A stretch of 64,000 nucleotides of DNA from Acheta domesticus (GCA_031308135.1 JAHLJT010008756.1:67506026-67570025); one strand, 5' to 3'; counted from the first letter of the stretch, positions 31,881-44,449 are shown. The notes: generated by a model not told the origin, from the sequence alone. Translations and numbers: made by a program.

Positions 31881-33984
31881 GAAAAGCAGTGGGACTAAGG
31901 GGTGAAGATACTTGAAAATGAAATATACGTTTATAAGTCCTTAGGCATGAGAAACCATCGATTTTCACAATCTATTTCTATCACCATTGTTTCTTTAACC
32001 ACAACCGAGAATCCCACCATCAACTTGTACCACTTGAATCCTCGCTAACATCCACTTTAATATGACGTTTGCCCGGGAAGACTTCATTCTCCTGCAGTCA
32101 TCCTCACCTTCACTAGTTTTACCCAGAGAACCGGTATCATTAGCATTTTGTAATACAATTAGAATCGAGAACAGAATCATCGCCATTGTCACCATACCAC
32201 CACTGTAACTAAAAATACACTGATGCCTTACCCCAATGATGTCACAAATATTTCCAGTAATAATTCCTTCGCCGCCATTTCTCTGTTACTGAACTAAAAT
32301 CTAATGCTGAACTAATTGTTGCGATAATCCCATACACGGCCTATATACTAGCACCCTCACCACGACCACCAACCATCACTACCATCAATAGCTTTACGCC
32401 TCTTCCTTCTTAATCAACATCACCATTACACCGTTTTTATTACATCAAACGTGGCAAATACTCGTAACAAACAAAAGACAGATTTTTTGATGTTCATTTT
32501 CCATGTATTTAAGTACAATAGCTCAATAAACATCCACGTAAACTTTCAATAGTCCCCTTTTATGTTTTTCGTCTTTTAGGATATGCGCGAAGTAACATTT
32601 ATCCTTTCTTTTGAATATTTTATTAATTTTTCTCTCGGTTGCTGTTCGTTTCATCCCAGTTTCTCTCACCTTCACCCATGCTTTCCCCTGGAAAGCTTTA
32701 AAAATATCGTTTTCTCTAAAATATTTACCGTTTTTCTTTTCGTTCTCCATTATATTCATCCATCTCCATGATTAGAACCCTCGTTATTTTCATCACTTTC
32801 ACAAAGGTCTCTCCCGAGAACTCCTTGTCGTGCTTCTCAGCTCCCGGCCCAGATCGGCCATGCGGTGTAGCGCCTGAAGCGTTGATATTTCTCGTGGCAC
32901 GGAGCGAGGAGATGAATTTGCAAGTGGATTCGACCCGGAACTCTCCGAAAGGTTAGGCGAAGCGCCTTGTGAAAAGTACCGCGCCTATTGTAGGTGTGTT
33001 TACTTCTCGGGGTGTGCCGTGATCTCGGAGTTCGTGATGTTGAAGTCGAGATAATGATAAATATGGGTTTTAGGATGTGTGATGTGTGAATCTATACATT
33101 TAGTATCGATACGTCAATATTATCAAATTCTAATCATCTTCATTTCGAATGACAATTAGTATCGGTAGATGAACTTGAATTAAAATTAATTTGTAATTAT
33201 CACTTCTCAATTTATTTGCAATAAAATTAAATGCCCTCATTCAGGTATATTTTTGCAAAAACATATGTTACTTATCTAAATAAGCTAAGTCTGGGTTTAT
33301 TTTCACTGTGTCAATTCTGGTCAGAAGCCATTTAAAATGTCAAATTGATCTATCCATGTGCATTTTGTGAGAGGGATTTTTTTAGTGTTCCTGTTTTCCC
33401 CGTCTCTTATACCACCAATGCTCTATTTGATTAACCACCATTTAAATAAATATGTATAATCGAAAAGTCCAAAATTCACTATTCTGTAGTGCAAATAAAA
33501 ACTCATAATTCAAGGACCGTATTTTGATTGTATTAAAAGTTCCTCACTATAGCGCCAGATGTCATAAAACTTTTGGTAGATGGAACTTTAAAAGGGGGAC
33601 AAGTTATAATTGTAACTTTTAATATCATGTAATTCTAAGATACGCGATTTAATACATTCATTTGAGATTCACTTTAGCTGGTTGTGTAGCGTATTACAGT
33701 CTCTTTAGGAGCGAGTCTTCAATCAATATTGAGCACGATTTATTACTTACTATTCAGATGCCAACTGTGTTTTTTAAATATTAGAATCAAATTTATTAAA
33801 CCTTAGTATTCACTTGAGCGAAGATTTGCCAGCGAACTACCAATTTACCCTCCACTCCGACGGTTGCACTGCATTTATAAGTTATTTATTTTTCATTTAA
33901 CCTTATCGCTGTGAATTCACAAATTTACGAGACACGTTAAATTACTCAATCAAGAAACTGATTTATAAACTGTTAATTACACCC
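31881..33984. other. AT-rich noncoding stretch
   Basis: The part 32200-32780 is rich in ACCATC/CTTTT motifs. No gene or element was recognised over 2.1 kb. Confidence 0.45.
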
Positions 33985-34260
33985 TTTCCGAAATATCTTG
34001 ATTCTCAAGCCTGGAACTCGAACGTGCGCCAGCCCACCCAAATGGTCCGAAAGTTGCCGTCCCATCCGTGCGTCGGAGTCTCCAACCCTCCGCCGCAGAG
34101 CAGCGTGCCGGGCAAGAGCTGCCGGTGTCAGATTTATTAGACCAGCACGCACACGTACTGCTAATCCGACGTTCGACACCCGCGGCTACCGGGCTACCCG
34201 CTGCTCACACCAAGGGCTTCGGAGAACCCTGCTCTATCATTTCCTTCGATTTCTAAAGCG
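33985..34260 (-). mobile_element. Possible tRNA-derived repeat, uncertain
   Basis: On the minus strand CGTTCGAGTTCC (34013-34024) resembles a B box, preceded by TTTCGGACCATTTGGGTGGG. The segment is GC-richer than its flanks and has no simple repeat. No second copy or target duplication is visible in this window. Confidence 0.22.
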
Positions 34261-34289
34261 CGCGATCGGCATCATCGGCGTAATCTCCT

Positions 34290-34600
34290 GATGAAAAGTA
34301 TCGTTAATGAAGGGCCCATTCATTATAACGATTTAATTTATGCTACTTTGACATTTGGAAATGCCAGGGCAATTCTTTTCAATCGGGCCCGCGAGCAGAG
34401 CGGCTATTATCTTGTTTACCCAGCAGACTGCGCAGAAGCGATGGCCGGACCGAAGCCACGAGGGGGAGGGGCGGGTGAGCGGGTTGAACGGGACGGAGGG
34501 GAAAGGGGCAGGGGATACAGGGGGAGTGAGCGCGAGCGGAAGGAGCCGGGCGCAAGCAATGGGGCGCCTGGGGCGAGGGATGCCAACTCACCGTGAAGTA
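34290..34600. promoter_or_regulatory. AT core plus CpG shoulder, candidate conserved noncoding element
   Basis: CATTCATTATAACGATTTAA, TTTATGCTACTTTGACATTT and TTATCTTGTTTACCCAG (forkhead-like TGTTTAC) are followed by a CpG- and G-rich shoulder. The + frame from 34291 is open for 101 codons and its first 50 residues look protein-like (IHYNDLIYATLTFGNARAIL), so a coding exon is the alternative. No family recognised. Confidence 0.25.
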
Positions 34601-37441
34601 AAAACCGGACCAAAGTGGCTACGTGCAAGAAAGAGACAGGACACGAGCCAAAAGCAGCCGTTTGAAGAAACCAAAAGGAATAGTTTCTATTTTATTACAG
34701 GTGCAAAAAGAGAGAGATGGAGAGAAAACGTATGAGAGCACGTATTTGACCACACGTTATTGGCATTTCCTCATTGTAGCACTTTCTTTACGCACTTTAA
34801 TTTTTATGATAAATATTTTCTTATTGCGACTTATACATTAAATGTAGAATGAAAAAATGAAGTTTACCAAATGTGCGGTGAAATTCTTCCGCAACTTTAA
34901 TACAGATTTATGTCGTTGTCAATGAATGCTAATTACAAAACACTTTTAAAAGTTTTTTCATTAGTCTTTAAAGAGAGGTAATTGTGGATTGCATGTACTA
35001 GTCATTACTGTTTATTTTTTTGTAATGGGTGAATCTCTCTTTTTGTAGGTATTTATATCTCTGCTAGTCAATTAAGGCTATCTTTCCTAGAATCATATTC
35101 ACTGAATATTTTAAGCGCTGTGCCTGATATGCATTAAACATTTAGCAACGTGACTGTATTTTTATGTGGCATGCCTTGTGAAAGAGTTACAAAAAATGTT
35201 TGCAATTGTTGAAATATTACTGACATATTAAGCTGTTCTGTCATTCACTTATGAACTTAAATGTATAAGTAATGTAAAAATAAAATGTTCTTGCTTTTTT
35301 CTTAAAAAATATATAAGTGTTAGTGCCGAATTATAGTTTACGCATTAAGAATATAGAGAACAAATACTCAAAGGAACTACAAACTGAATTTCGAGGTAGG
35401 TTCGGTTCTGTTACAAGAAGGCATGCCATTATACGCTTTTCGTTGTTGTAATCAAATTGTGTCAAAATGTAAAGAATGAATATTTACTAAGCAACAAAAC
35501 TAGCAGTTTATTCTAATGAAAAAGACAAGGAATATTTTTACAAATCAACAGAAGCCATCACTTATTCGAATGATTCAAAAAACGTTTGGTCCCTACGAGA
35601 TAAATTGGAGAAATAATTCAAGTATCATGACAATATTAAATATTACTGTTATTATTCCTGTTCGAATTTACGTCGGGAAGAAAAATAATTTCAGTTTCTT
35701 TTTCAGCAAATTTCTCAATTCTGTTTTCCATACATTTTAAAAAGTTTCATGATAAATCTTGAGAGAATTCTATGTAGGAGCCTTGAACGCACGTGCCTAA
35801 GAGTAACCATTCAGTTGATCGAGCGTTGTCTTCTATGCCGCTCGGAGATCGTGATGGAATGTTTATTTTCCCCCATGCATAATGCTTCGTTCGTTGGAAT
35901 TTGATGGGCATCGCTATCCGTTTTGAGGGACTTGCCAAGAATCGGAGGCGAGACCGATGAAAGTGTCGCAATGATACGGTGGTCGCGTAGCGTGGGCGAG
36001 ACCCGACCTGAAAATTGGATTTCACTTGTGTGCTGTCGACACACTAACTTTTTACCTGAAAATTAACTTTCGTATATAGGTTATTGCTCGCGTAATTGTT
36101 TATAATTTATAAAGAAATTAATGTGTTTTGAGAATATTAAGGAACAATAGGAGCTTCTGGAAAGACATTTCAAATAAAACCGTTCAAGAATTGTAGTGAT
36201 AATGTGATTCTCATTTTTAATTCATAATGTTTGGTAATACGTTTTCGTATTCGTTTTCCTGTGAGTTTTATTATAATCGCAAGGGCAAAGAAATTATGAC
36301 CTAGATTTTTCATTAACCAAATTTGTATTTTCTTTATTAAAATAAAACGAATCTTTTCAATATTGCATACACAAATATTTGTGTCATAAAAGGAACAAAA
36401 CGAGTTCTTATTTGTAAGAAAATATTACGTTATAATTATAATGAAATTTACGTTTGCTCAAGAATTGTTGACATCCCCACTCATTGGCGGAATGATGACT
36501 GAGTAAATGAGTTTTTCGAGACTTGGTACAGGAGAATACCTGAAACTTTCCTCCAATTGTGTTCTATAAATGCTCTAACATTTCGCGAAGTCCATTTTAT
36601 CTACTACAAATTTTAACTTAGCATTTCCAGAGTTATTACATTTTAACCAGAGTTACTATCTGAGGGAGTGACTATCTTCATCACGTACTTTCGATTATTT
36701 TGTATCTCGCTATAATTTGATAATATAGACTGTTTATGCAACGAATTATTTAACCCCTAATAACACTATAACCTTTCGTAACTTATTTCCACCGTAATGT
36801 TTACTTAATAGTCTCAACAAAACAAGGGAAGCAAGTAAATAACTGTATTCGACATTTTTTACTTGATTGTTTTATGAAAACATAATTAATTACGCACTAA
36901 CACATTTTAAATACATATTCCTTGAGTTCAGGGTTTTGAAGAAACATTCACATTGCACTAGTTACAAGTATTATGTTGTGCAAGATATTTTATAATTTAA
37001 AATCATTAACCTTTCTGTTTATTTATCAAAGTCATGTTGTCAACATGTACTTGCAAAATTCTGAAATGTTGAAATGTTTATTATTATAGATTGATAGTTT
37101 CCATTATTTAGAGTAATAAATTAAATATGAAAGAACCTATGTTTAAACATTCATGTAAAAGTTACAATTTTACAACGTTTCAAGGAAAAATACGTCCTCA
37201 TCTTCGGGTGAATACTAACGATGGAAAATAAACATTTATTTTTTAAATAACTGTTTTAAAAACATAACATTCAAAATAGTTATGCGTTTGAAAATTTTTA
37301 AAATAACTTCAAAAGATCTTTAAATGATTGATTTACTTGTGATTTATTATTGAGAACGACAATATCGTCTGTTCTACTAATTCAGTAAAAATCTAAATTT
37401 TGCATAGGGTATTTTAGAAGATTGGCAAAGTGAATTACTCG
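34601..37441. other. Long AT-rich noncoding stretch
   Basis: 2.8 kb without a recognisable gene, RNA or element. ACACAAATATTTGTGT at 36369-36384 is a 16-bp AT-rich palindrome. Confidence 0.5.
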
Positions 37442-37590
37442 GGCAGGTATGACAGGCATTTTTCTATGATAAATTCTATCATTTTCTATGTATTTCTGAG
37501 ACATTCTATTTCATGAATGATAACGACATTATTTTTCTTAGTTACTACTTCCCTTCTTTACAGTTTCAATAATGAACGTCATACCCGCAC
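37442..37590. mobile_element. Possible small MITE
   Basis: GGCAGGTATGACAGGCATTT at the left and, in reverse complement, TGCGGGTATGACGTTCATTA at the right form an imperfect inverted repeat (about 16 of 22) around an AT-rich interior. No target duplication is clear. Confidence 0.4.
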
Positions 37591-38030
37591 TTATAAAATA
37601 ATTTATATTTGTTGAAATATTGTAAGAAGTTAAACTTAGTATCACAATTCTGTTTTTGTAAATATGTGTATAATATATTTCTGGGGCTTATGTAATTTAT
37701 GGAAACAAAATGTTCGTTTCATTCATAATATTTTCCCAATAAATTGCAATTGTAATACTGAATGGCTGAATACTTATTTTATTACTAAACAAGATAAAAT
37801 AATGTTTTCGATTTCTAATAATATCATAACTTTCATGTCTTTTACGTCCACATCTTTAATTTCATCGCCGATTCTCTCCCCCAAACCCAAAGCAGCAACG
37901 ATGATGGTGTTGGTAAACCTCGGATTTCAGGGCAAATGCCAATTTAGTTCCTTTAGAAGGTTGTGGAAAATAATTGCAGATGTTTACGAATTATAAAAAA
38001 ATAGATCTACTAGTGCTAAAACATTTAATA
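37591..38030. other. AT-rich stretch with weak open frames
   Basis: A 110-codon + frame (37664-37996) and an overlapping minus-strand segment (TIIVAALGLGERIGDEIKDV) are both open. They are mutually exclusive and unrecognised. Confidence 0.25.
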
Positions 38031-38584
38031 GTGCCTAAAATGTCCTAAAAGTTAGGTTGATACCTATTTCAATACAATTTTAATACAATTTGTATTTTTT
38101 ACCAAAAAAACTGCCTAAAACAGGTAATTTTCAAGAATTATTATATTTTAATTATTCATTTTTTAAATTTTATCTAACTATAACTCAGTTTGGTTACATT
38201 CTCACTCTCCCAAATTTCTCGAAAATTAAATATGTTTACCCAGATCGAATACGCAATTGACTACGCACCGAAATTTCATCCAACACACCGAACATAAGGA
38301 GCTTTGCTAAATTCAAAGGCAAAGTTTCACATTCATCAGCACACACGTCTTCGGTAATTGCACCCATTCCCAGTGCAGCTGCTTGTTGACAAGTTAAGGC
38401 TTATCGCCGAGGCGCGTTGTCTATGAAATCCAGGCGAGGAAAGGCACAGGTCAGGCAAAAGCCTACACTTGGAAAGGGGAAGCTTAGAAAATATGGCTCA
38501 CGTCTTGCAGTGCCTAAAACGTCACATTTTATTCCTAATAGTGCCTAATTTTACACTTTTTATGTCTATTTTAGGTGCCTAAAT
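38031..38584. repeat. Region with five GTGCCTAA-type direct repeats, possible decayed element
   Basis: GTGCCTAAAA occurs at 38031 and 38510, CTGCCTAAAA at 38111, GTGCCTAATT at 38541 and GTGCCTAAAT at 38575. They bracket a coding-like segment (38236-38404). The clustering at the two ends suggests subterminal repeats of a mobile element, but no inverted termini were found. Confidence 0.4.
38236..38404 (-). pseudogene. Coding-like relic inside the GTGCCTAA region
   Basis: Minus-strand frame of about 55 codons ending in TAA (38236-38238), with balanced composition: QQAAALGMGAITEDVCADEC and LNLAKLLMFGVLDEISV. It may be part of a transposase or other element ORF. I do not recognise the family. Confidence 0.3.
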
Positions 38585-38589
38585 CATCA

Positions 38590-38789
38590 CATTTTTGTGC
38601 TTACATTTCCGAGGTGTAGTGATGACATGCACCGGGCCCTGCCCCTGCCACTTTCTAGCTCTTCGACACCATCGTTGCCATCATCACTATTATCCCCACT
38701 GCAACCGCCACTCGCCATCACGGCCTCCACTTTCACCATTACCGCCGCTTTTATCATCACTGTCAACAGCATCTGCAACACCTCAGCGG
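38590..38789. repeat. CACCAT/CATCAC-rich degenerate simple sequence
   Basis: CCATCATCACTATTATCCCC, GCCACTCGCCATCACGGCC and TTTCACCATTACCGCC alternate without a fixed period. The frames opened here are not genes. Confidence 0.5.
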
Positions 38790-39240
38790 CAACACAGTTG
38801 TCTCTACAGAACCGTTTCCTTTATCTAACTTTTCCCACTCAGGTTTATATGTACTACAGATGTGTGCACTACACCACACTTGCACTACACCACACTTGCA
38901 CTACACCACACTTGCACTACACTACACTTGCACTACACAACACTTGCACTACACAACACTTGCACTACACCACAATTGCACTACACCACACTTGCACTAC
39001 ACCACACTTGCACTACACCACAATAGCGCACATGACGGAGACCAGAGGAGCATTTAGAGTTTGTCCATGTTGTCCCCCAGTGGGGAGATAGCGGGAAAGG
39101 GAGACTAGTGAAGGTAGGCTCAGGGTCTCATGTTCCAGCAGGCTACACTGCTACCATCCGGGATAAAACAAGCACTACGATTACGAGGCTTAAGTAAACT
39201 ACTGGTTGTCGTGCCCGGTTTCAGTAAATACTGTCACTCA
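38790..39240 (+). mobile_element. SINE-A copy 8, + strand, carrying an internal minisatellite
   Basis: Left part: CTAACTTTTCCCACTCAGG then TTTATATGTACTACAG (family CCTTTTCTCACCCC then TTACATGTACTACACAG). After the minisatellite: CACATGACGGAGACC, TTAGAGTTTGTCC, GGGGAGATAGCGGGAAAGGG, GAAGGTAGGCTCAGGGTCTC, CCAGCAGGCTAC, then GGTTGTCGTGCCCGGTTTCA at the 3' end. The tail GTCACTCATCATCACCG passes directly into the CCCTCA microsatellite. The 5' head is not traceable. Confidence 0.7.
38866..39025. repeat. 16-bp minisatellite, ten units, inside SINE-A copy 8
   Basis: Unit GCACTACACCACACTT, exactly ten times (160 bp), with a few base changes (CTACACTACAC, ACACAACAC, CACAATT, CACAATA). The unit resembles the part of SINE-A it replaces (ATGTACTACACAGCCACACA, ATGAACTACACCACTACGCA in other copies), so it probably grew from SINE sequence. 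Confidence 0.95.
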
Positions 39241-39417
39241 TCATCACCGTCACCCTCACCGTCACTCTTCCCGTCACCATCATCTTCATCCTCACCGTCA
39301 CCCCTCACTGTCACCGTCACCGTCATCGTCATCGTCACGGTCATCCCTCACCCTCCCCGTTACCATCGTCACCCTTACCCTCAACGCCACCGCCACTGTC
39401 ACCGCCACCGTCACCGT

Positions 39418-39468
<51 letters not shown>

Positions 39469-39510
39469 CGTCACCCTCACCCTCACCCTCACCCTCACCG
39501 TCACAGTCTG
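39241..39510. repeat. (CACCCT)n / (CACCGT)n microsatellite following the SINE tail
   Basis: Imperfect hexamers; the purest part is CCCTCA at about 39419-39467. It opens His/Pro, Thr/Leu and Arg/Val frames in several registers. It is not telomeric: insect telomeres are typically TTAGG. Confidence 0.92.
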
Positions 39511-39800
39511 TTACCCACTCTGGCACCGCCTCCGCTTATGTCTCCAACTCCTCCACCGCCACCTCCCCGTCAACTGCCAATGTCTCCAATCTCCTCTCTG
39601 CCATCACCACTACCAGCGCCAGCGCCGCGTCACGCGCTGCCCTAAACGGGTGCGCGCGCGGCGCGGCGCGCCGGCCGCCTGCGGGTGCGTGGCCACTGCG
39701 TCCACTCGGAATTGCTTCCGGAGGGAGGTGCGCTTCCGGTCGCTTCGGCGGGAGGCGGCGATGGCGGACAGGCGGCTGCCAACTCTATCACGTGACCTCT
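39511..39800. other. CpG-rich block, possible promoter
   Basis: CpG-rich, with two CTTCCGG/TTCCGGA ETS-like motifs (about 39715 and 39732) and GGCGGCGATGGCGGA at 39755-39769, which resembles a YY1-like start context. The frame from this ATG (39761) has 50 codons (MADRRLPTLSRDLLAEIKLY) and is unrecognised. A TATA-less promoter is possible but unproven. Confidence 0.25.
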
Positions 39801-41379
39801 TGGCAGAGATAAAATTATATAAAATGGGAAATGAGAAATTATGGAATGGAAGTAGCAAAATCGCTGGAAGAAATAAAAAAAATACAGAAAGTAGAAATGA
39901 AGGTTCTTAAAGAAATAAATGATTGTTTTATATTATATAAGATTCAAAATATGGACCTAAACAGTACTGAACTTTTAGAGAAAAAACTTAGTAGAGAAAA
40001 ACGTACTCATCCTTTTTTGTTTTCATCGTTCATTTTTTCGTACTTTATACAATTTATGAAGACTGTGACTTCTAGTGCTCTTCCATGTTCTGATTCTCAA
40101 CCTATTATTGAATTTGCTGCGATATTTACAAATTGTATACTTTGAGTCTCAAAATAATTTTACGACAGTAGATTTTTATTCACGTAGTAGTACTTTCAAC
40201 ATTTATTTTATCATTGAATATAAAAATATTTTTCGTTTTATTTCACAACGCTTTAACATTGTATTTCAATATATTTTTTGAGTTCTAGTTTCCAATTTGA
40301 GATAAATTATATTAGATATGTAAGTGCACACGCACACACACAAGAAAAATTAATTACCACCTGCCCTCTTTCCGATTCCAGCAACTTTCTTCTCGAAAGT
40401 TTCCATTCAAGACGTCTCCTTATTCCAAGCCCCGTTTCTAGGAGGCGTCCCCTCTCGGGCAGGGTGCTGTGTCTCCCGCCATACTCCAGGGTTGTCGCCC
40501 TCGCCCGAACCGTTAGGTAGCGCTCTGGTCCTGAGGAGGTATTGACGAGAAGAAAAGGATTATCATTCCGTTCTGCCCCCGTTTTAAATTATGGTCAGAC
40601 TTGTGGTGAAAGGGTTGGAAGAAAAGGTCAAAGAAAGCACAGATCAGTCAGATAATGACAACGGCCACCGTCAATATTTCTTTGAAATGAAGATACTACT
40701 AACTGCAAACACGTTTTGCTTTACCTGCATAATAATGACGGTAATAATTCAAAGTTGTACTCACTGAACCTTGCTGTTCATTCATACACTAATGTTAAGT
40801 TGTTTTTGTTTCATAACTAATACTTAGTGCTTAGGACAATAATCTGCAATAAGATTAACGAGATTATTGGATTTTTCTCCGAAATACTTTGGAAAAGATA
40901 CTTAACTATATTTAATAACCTCCTGCAGTAAATCTTATGTTTATACAATAATGCCTTTCAAACTTGATCATGTAGTATAAATTCAATTTGGTAAAAATTA
41001 TTTCTTCAAAAATAACCTTAACAATGTTTAAAGAATTTAAAAATGATTAAAGAAATGAATTTCATGTTTAAAACAAATTCTTGATGTACTTCAACTTTAA
41101 TTTCTGGTGCACGTACGTGATCTACTAAAAGCACATAAATGAAACAAATTGCTGTTGAAATGCTGATTACACATTCAATAATTTAAATTCATGCATGCAC
41201 ATTCTGTCAGATTATAATCCCGATATTGACTTCAATAGCTATATTACTAATTATTCTTATTTTTCAAGAACTCAGCGTTCAACGGTTTTACTTCTATTTC
41301 ATCAACAATTTAGAGAGGGCTGTGAAAACCAACTGTCGCCATAATACGTTTATTCTCGGAACCAGCTACGGTAGCACAG
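39801..41379. other. AT-rich noncoding stretch
   Basis: A moderate-GC segment at 40400-40540 interrupts it. No gene or element recognised. Confidence 0.45.
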
Positions 41380-41815
41380 CAGCAACATCGTTGTCACTGT
41401 AGCATTGTACAGAGCTGGATAGAATTCTATCACGTCTAGTGGCTGCTCTGTTAGGTAGTTTTCTTGGTTTCTTGGATCAATATCAGGCGAATGCCGGGAT
41501 TCACCAAACATACTGTACACGTACATAATGGATAAGAACTGTGCGCAATCTTTCCTTCTTAATGATTGTCCCCACATATGTCCCTAACACACGCACACAC
41601 ATACGACAGACATACACCAACACTCTGACACTCTCGGAGAGTGGTCGGAAGGTGAGAGTTTGTCCCGCAAACTTAGCAAACCGTCGCGACGTGTAGATCG
41701 TTACCGGTTATCACATTCAGCGGGGAAGGAACACCGTCACATCTCGAGCCTTAAATGCACTACACTTACGGGAATAATTTCTTCAATAATTGAAGCGTCC
41801 GGAATAAATAATCGC
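41380..41815 (+). mobile_element. SINE-A copy 7, + strand, diverged
   Basis: GATAGAATTCTATCACGTC, GGCTGCTCTGTTAGGTAG, TTTTCTTGGTTTCTTGG, CAGGCGAATGCCGGG, GGTCGGAAGGTGAGAG, TTTGTCCCGC, ACTACACTTACGGGAATAAT and GAAGCGTCC follow the family order. The head is not visible. The tail becomes CTCATTCACTCACTTGAATGAG. Confidence 0.72.
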
Positions 41816-41910
41816 TCATTCACTCACTTGAATGAGCTGTTACGTACACAATGGAAATAAAATGTGAATGTTGTACATATTTAAAAAAGCGCATTCATCA
41901 TGAAATAGAC

Positions 41911-42361
41911 ACATTAAACAATCTTTGGAACTGAAATAAATGTGCATTAAATAAGGTATCTCAAATACCATACTGTTTGATTTGATTGGATGACATTAAA
42001 TTAGTTCGAGATAGTAACTGAAGTTAAAACACTCCCTCGAATTGATAAAACGCATTGGCATAAGGCTCTACATGAACTATATTTCCTCCTCCATTAAGAC
42101 GCTGTGGAGGAGGAATATGCACAAAAAAGAGCCATTAACAATACTTGAAATTGAAATAAATGTATATTAAATAAGGTATACCAAATACCATACTACTTGA
42201 TTTGATTAAATGGCATTAAATTAGTCTGAGATGGTTATGATGTTAAAACACTCCCTCGAATTGATAAAACTGCAAGACATTGGCACAAGACTCTACATGA
42301 ATTACATTCCGGCCATTATTAAGCTTCTTTGGAGGAATATGGACAAAAAAAAGCCATTAAT
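41911..42361. repeat. Tandem duplication, period about 220 bp
   Basis: Unit 1 (41911-42130) and unit 2 (42131-42361) share TGAAATAAATGTRYATTAAA, TACCATACT, TTGATTTGATT, GTTAAAACACTCCCTCGAAT, TCTACATGAA and GGAGGAATATG.ACAAAAAA. They are mostly collinear with small indels. No coding content. Confidence 0.9.
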
Positions 42362-42720
42362 CGACGCGAAAACGTCCCGTGGCGGGCGGCTTGGCTGAGC
42401 GGGCGGGTGCGCGTGTAGACGGGTGCTTGGGCAAGCCCTGACCCAGTAGCCCATAGGGCGCGGGTGTCGCCGCGACATTCTTTCTCAACCGGCCGATTGT
42501 CCTGGGTTCGCACGCCGCCGCCGCTTACGCCACGCGCTGGGAGCGGACGGGCACGCGTTCGCAGGCCTCCGCCTTCCCCGCCACCCCCAACCCCCCCCTT
42601 CCCACTCGTCGCCGCCTCGGCGTGTTTACGCAGCCGTCTATCTTGGCGTAGCGATCCGTCCGCCGTGCAACTTGTCCACTGCCGTCGCCGCCTCTTCCTT
42701 TGTCGTGCTAATTTATGTTC
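42362..42720. other. CpG-rich block
   Basis: GC-rich with CCGCC patches (42515-42600). The frames have no domain. Confidence 0.5.
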
Positions 42721-43790
42721 TTAGCCTAGGTCTTGCCAAACGTTTCTTTGTTTTTGTTGTTTAGTTTTGTGTAGGGATTCAAGGTTTAAGGAAAGGGTTG
42801 TGAAAGAAATGGTCAATTTTATGCCAGTAACTTTCCTTGGATAAGATGTTTGCACAGTTGTTCGGTGTAATTAAAATCTAACAGGTATACAGTTTTACTT
42901 TAAAATTATGAAACACGTTTACAATGGATAAAATAATCTGAGTTGGAGGTATAGTTTGCAAAAATAAATGAACTAGTGATGCTACACAATGGCACAGATT
43001 TTCTCAAGCTGGTTAGTTTCGTAGCGTCTGGGGATATCTTTTCGCTATTGTCCACCTTCTTCCCAGGTGCTACTTATCAGCGCATAAAAGTTATATTTTC
43101 TCGTTTTTTTGTTTTTTTTTAATTTTTCGGTCGCCTAATAGTGGTATTGAAATATAAAAATATTCTGGAAGAGTAGAATTTCAACCTAAATGCTAATTGT
43201 CATTGAACATTTTTGAGCAGATTTTAAGAAGCTATCGTTTCAGCATTTTTTAAAATGTGAAATTTTGAGTTAATTTTCACAGTAATGTTTCGGGGAACTT
43301 TATAAGGAATCCTTTTGAAGAACTGACACCGACAAATGCTGTAATGCGAGTAATTTAATTATTAGTGACTAGAGAGATATTGAAAAGAGCTTTTGTGCAA
43401 TTTTCGAAAATAAAAAATACACCAAAATGGCGTTCATGTCATGTCAAGAAGATTTCATGAAAAAAATTGGAGCCGTTTTTAAGAAAATATTATTTATAAA
43501 CTTGCCTTTATTTCGCACGAAAAAAGTATTAATATTTTCAATCAGCTGCACATGACCTCATTTAAGTGTCTAATTTTGGAAGTAGATTGTATTCAGAAGA
43601 CATATCTATGTCTTTAATATTGAAAGGCGACGAAAAAAATTTATACTCTTGCAATTTTCAAAAATTCAGAGAATTTAACAAATGTCGGACTTGCATCATT
43701 TTTATAAGCATACTTCCCTCTATTCAGTGAAAAAAAATTTGGATCCACCTTTGAGAAAAGTTTGAAAATGTTCTTGACCCTATGTACTTT
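42721..43790. other. AT-rich noncoding stretch
   Basis: Nothing recognised. Confidence 0.5.
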
Positions 43791-43946
43791 GGGATCATCC
43801 ATAAATTACGTAGCGCTAAAGGGGGAGGGAGGGGGTCTGAGGCAGCGTTACTCTGTGTTACATAGAGATAGGAAAGTGTCTAATAAGGAGGAGAAGGGGT
43901 ATTGAAAATACTCGAAATTTGGGTTACGTAATTTATGGGCGGACTC
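43791..43946. mobile_element. MITE with CATAAATTACGTA termini
   Basis: The left end GGGATCATCCATAAATTACG (then TA) is matched by the right end in reverse complement, GAGTCCGCCCATAAATTACG (then TA). The interior of about 110 bp has G-rich runs (GGGGGAGGGAGGGGG) and no ORF. Short elements with such CCATAAATTACGT ends are widespread in animal genomes. Confidence 0.8.
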
Positions 43947-44449
43947 TTTACCCCCGAAAAGTGAAATATCCATTTGAAATTCCAGGACCATCGACAGCAA
44001 TCAGATCATTCTGGGAATTTAAATTTTATACTGCTTATGGTTTAGCCGCTAATGTTGTTCATACACAGCCAATTTACCGTAAATGACATTATTCGATAGC
44101 AAGGACATACAAATCGTGAATTCTGACTACACCACATGTTTTAGGAAGTAATTTACTCCACATAGGAACAATGAATTATTTCGGTATCGGGGACATACAA
44201 TACGAATAATGCTGCCAAAAAATCGCCATTTTCACTGCTGTATTACATTACTTTTCTGTACTATGTATGCAATATGCTATAAAGTAAAACGACGGCATAG
44301 TATACACATTTACACTAATTTTCTAACCACAAAATCACCCAATCTCGTTTCTCAAACAACCACTTTTTCACCTTGCCAACCACACCATTCATCATTTCCA
44401 CACCATTCAACCACACCTTCCTCCTTTTCATTTGCCATCCTGACCTCCT
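43947..44449. other. AT-rich noncoding stretch
   Basis: The right part turns into CACCATTCA-rich sequence that leads into the next block. No gene. Confidence 0.45.

Noticed and set aside
38866..39025. CRISPR-like array of short direct repeats
   Set aside because: Units are contiguous with no unique spacers, and the setting is a eukaryotic SINE. The same applies to 2489-2752 and 55195-55515.
39419..39467. Interstitial telomere repeat
   Set aside because: The unit is CCCTCA, not the CCTAA complement of the usual insect TTAGG or the vertebrate CCCTAA.
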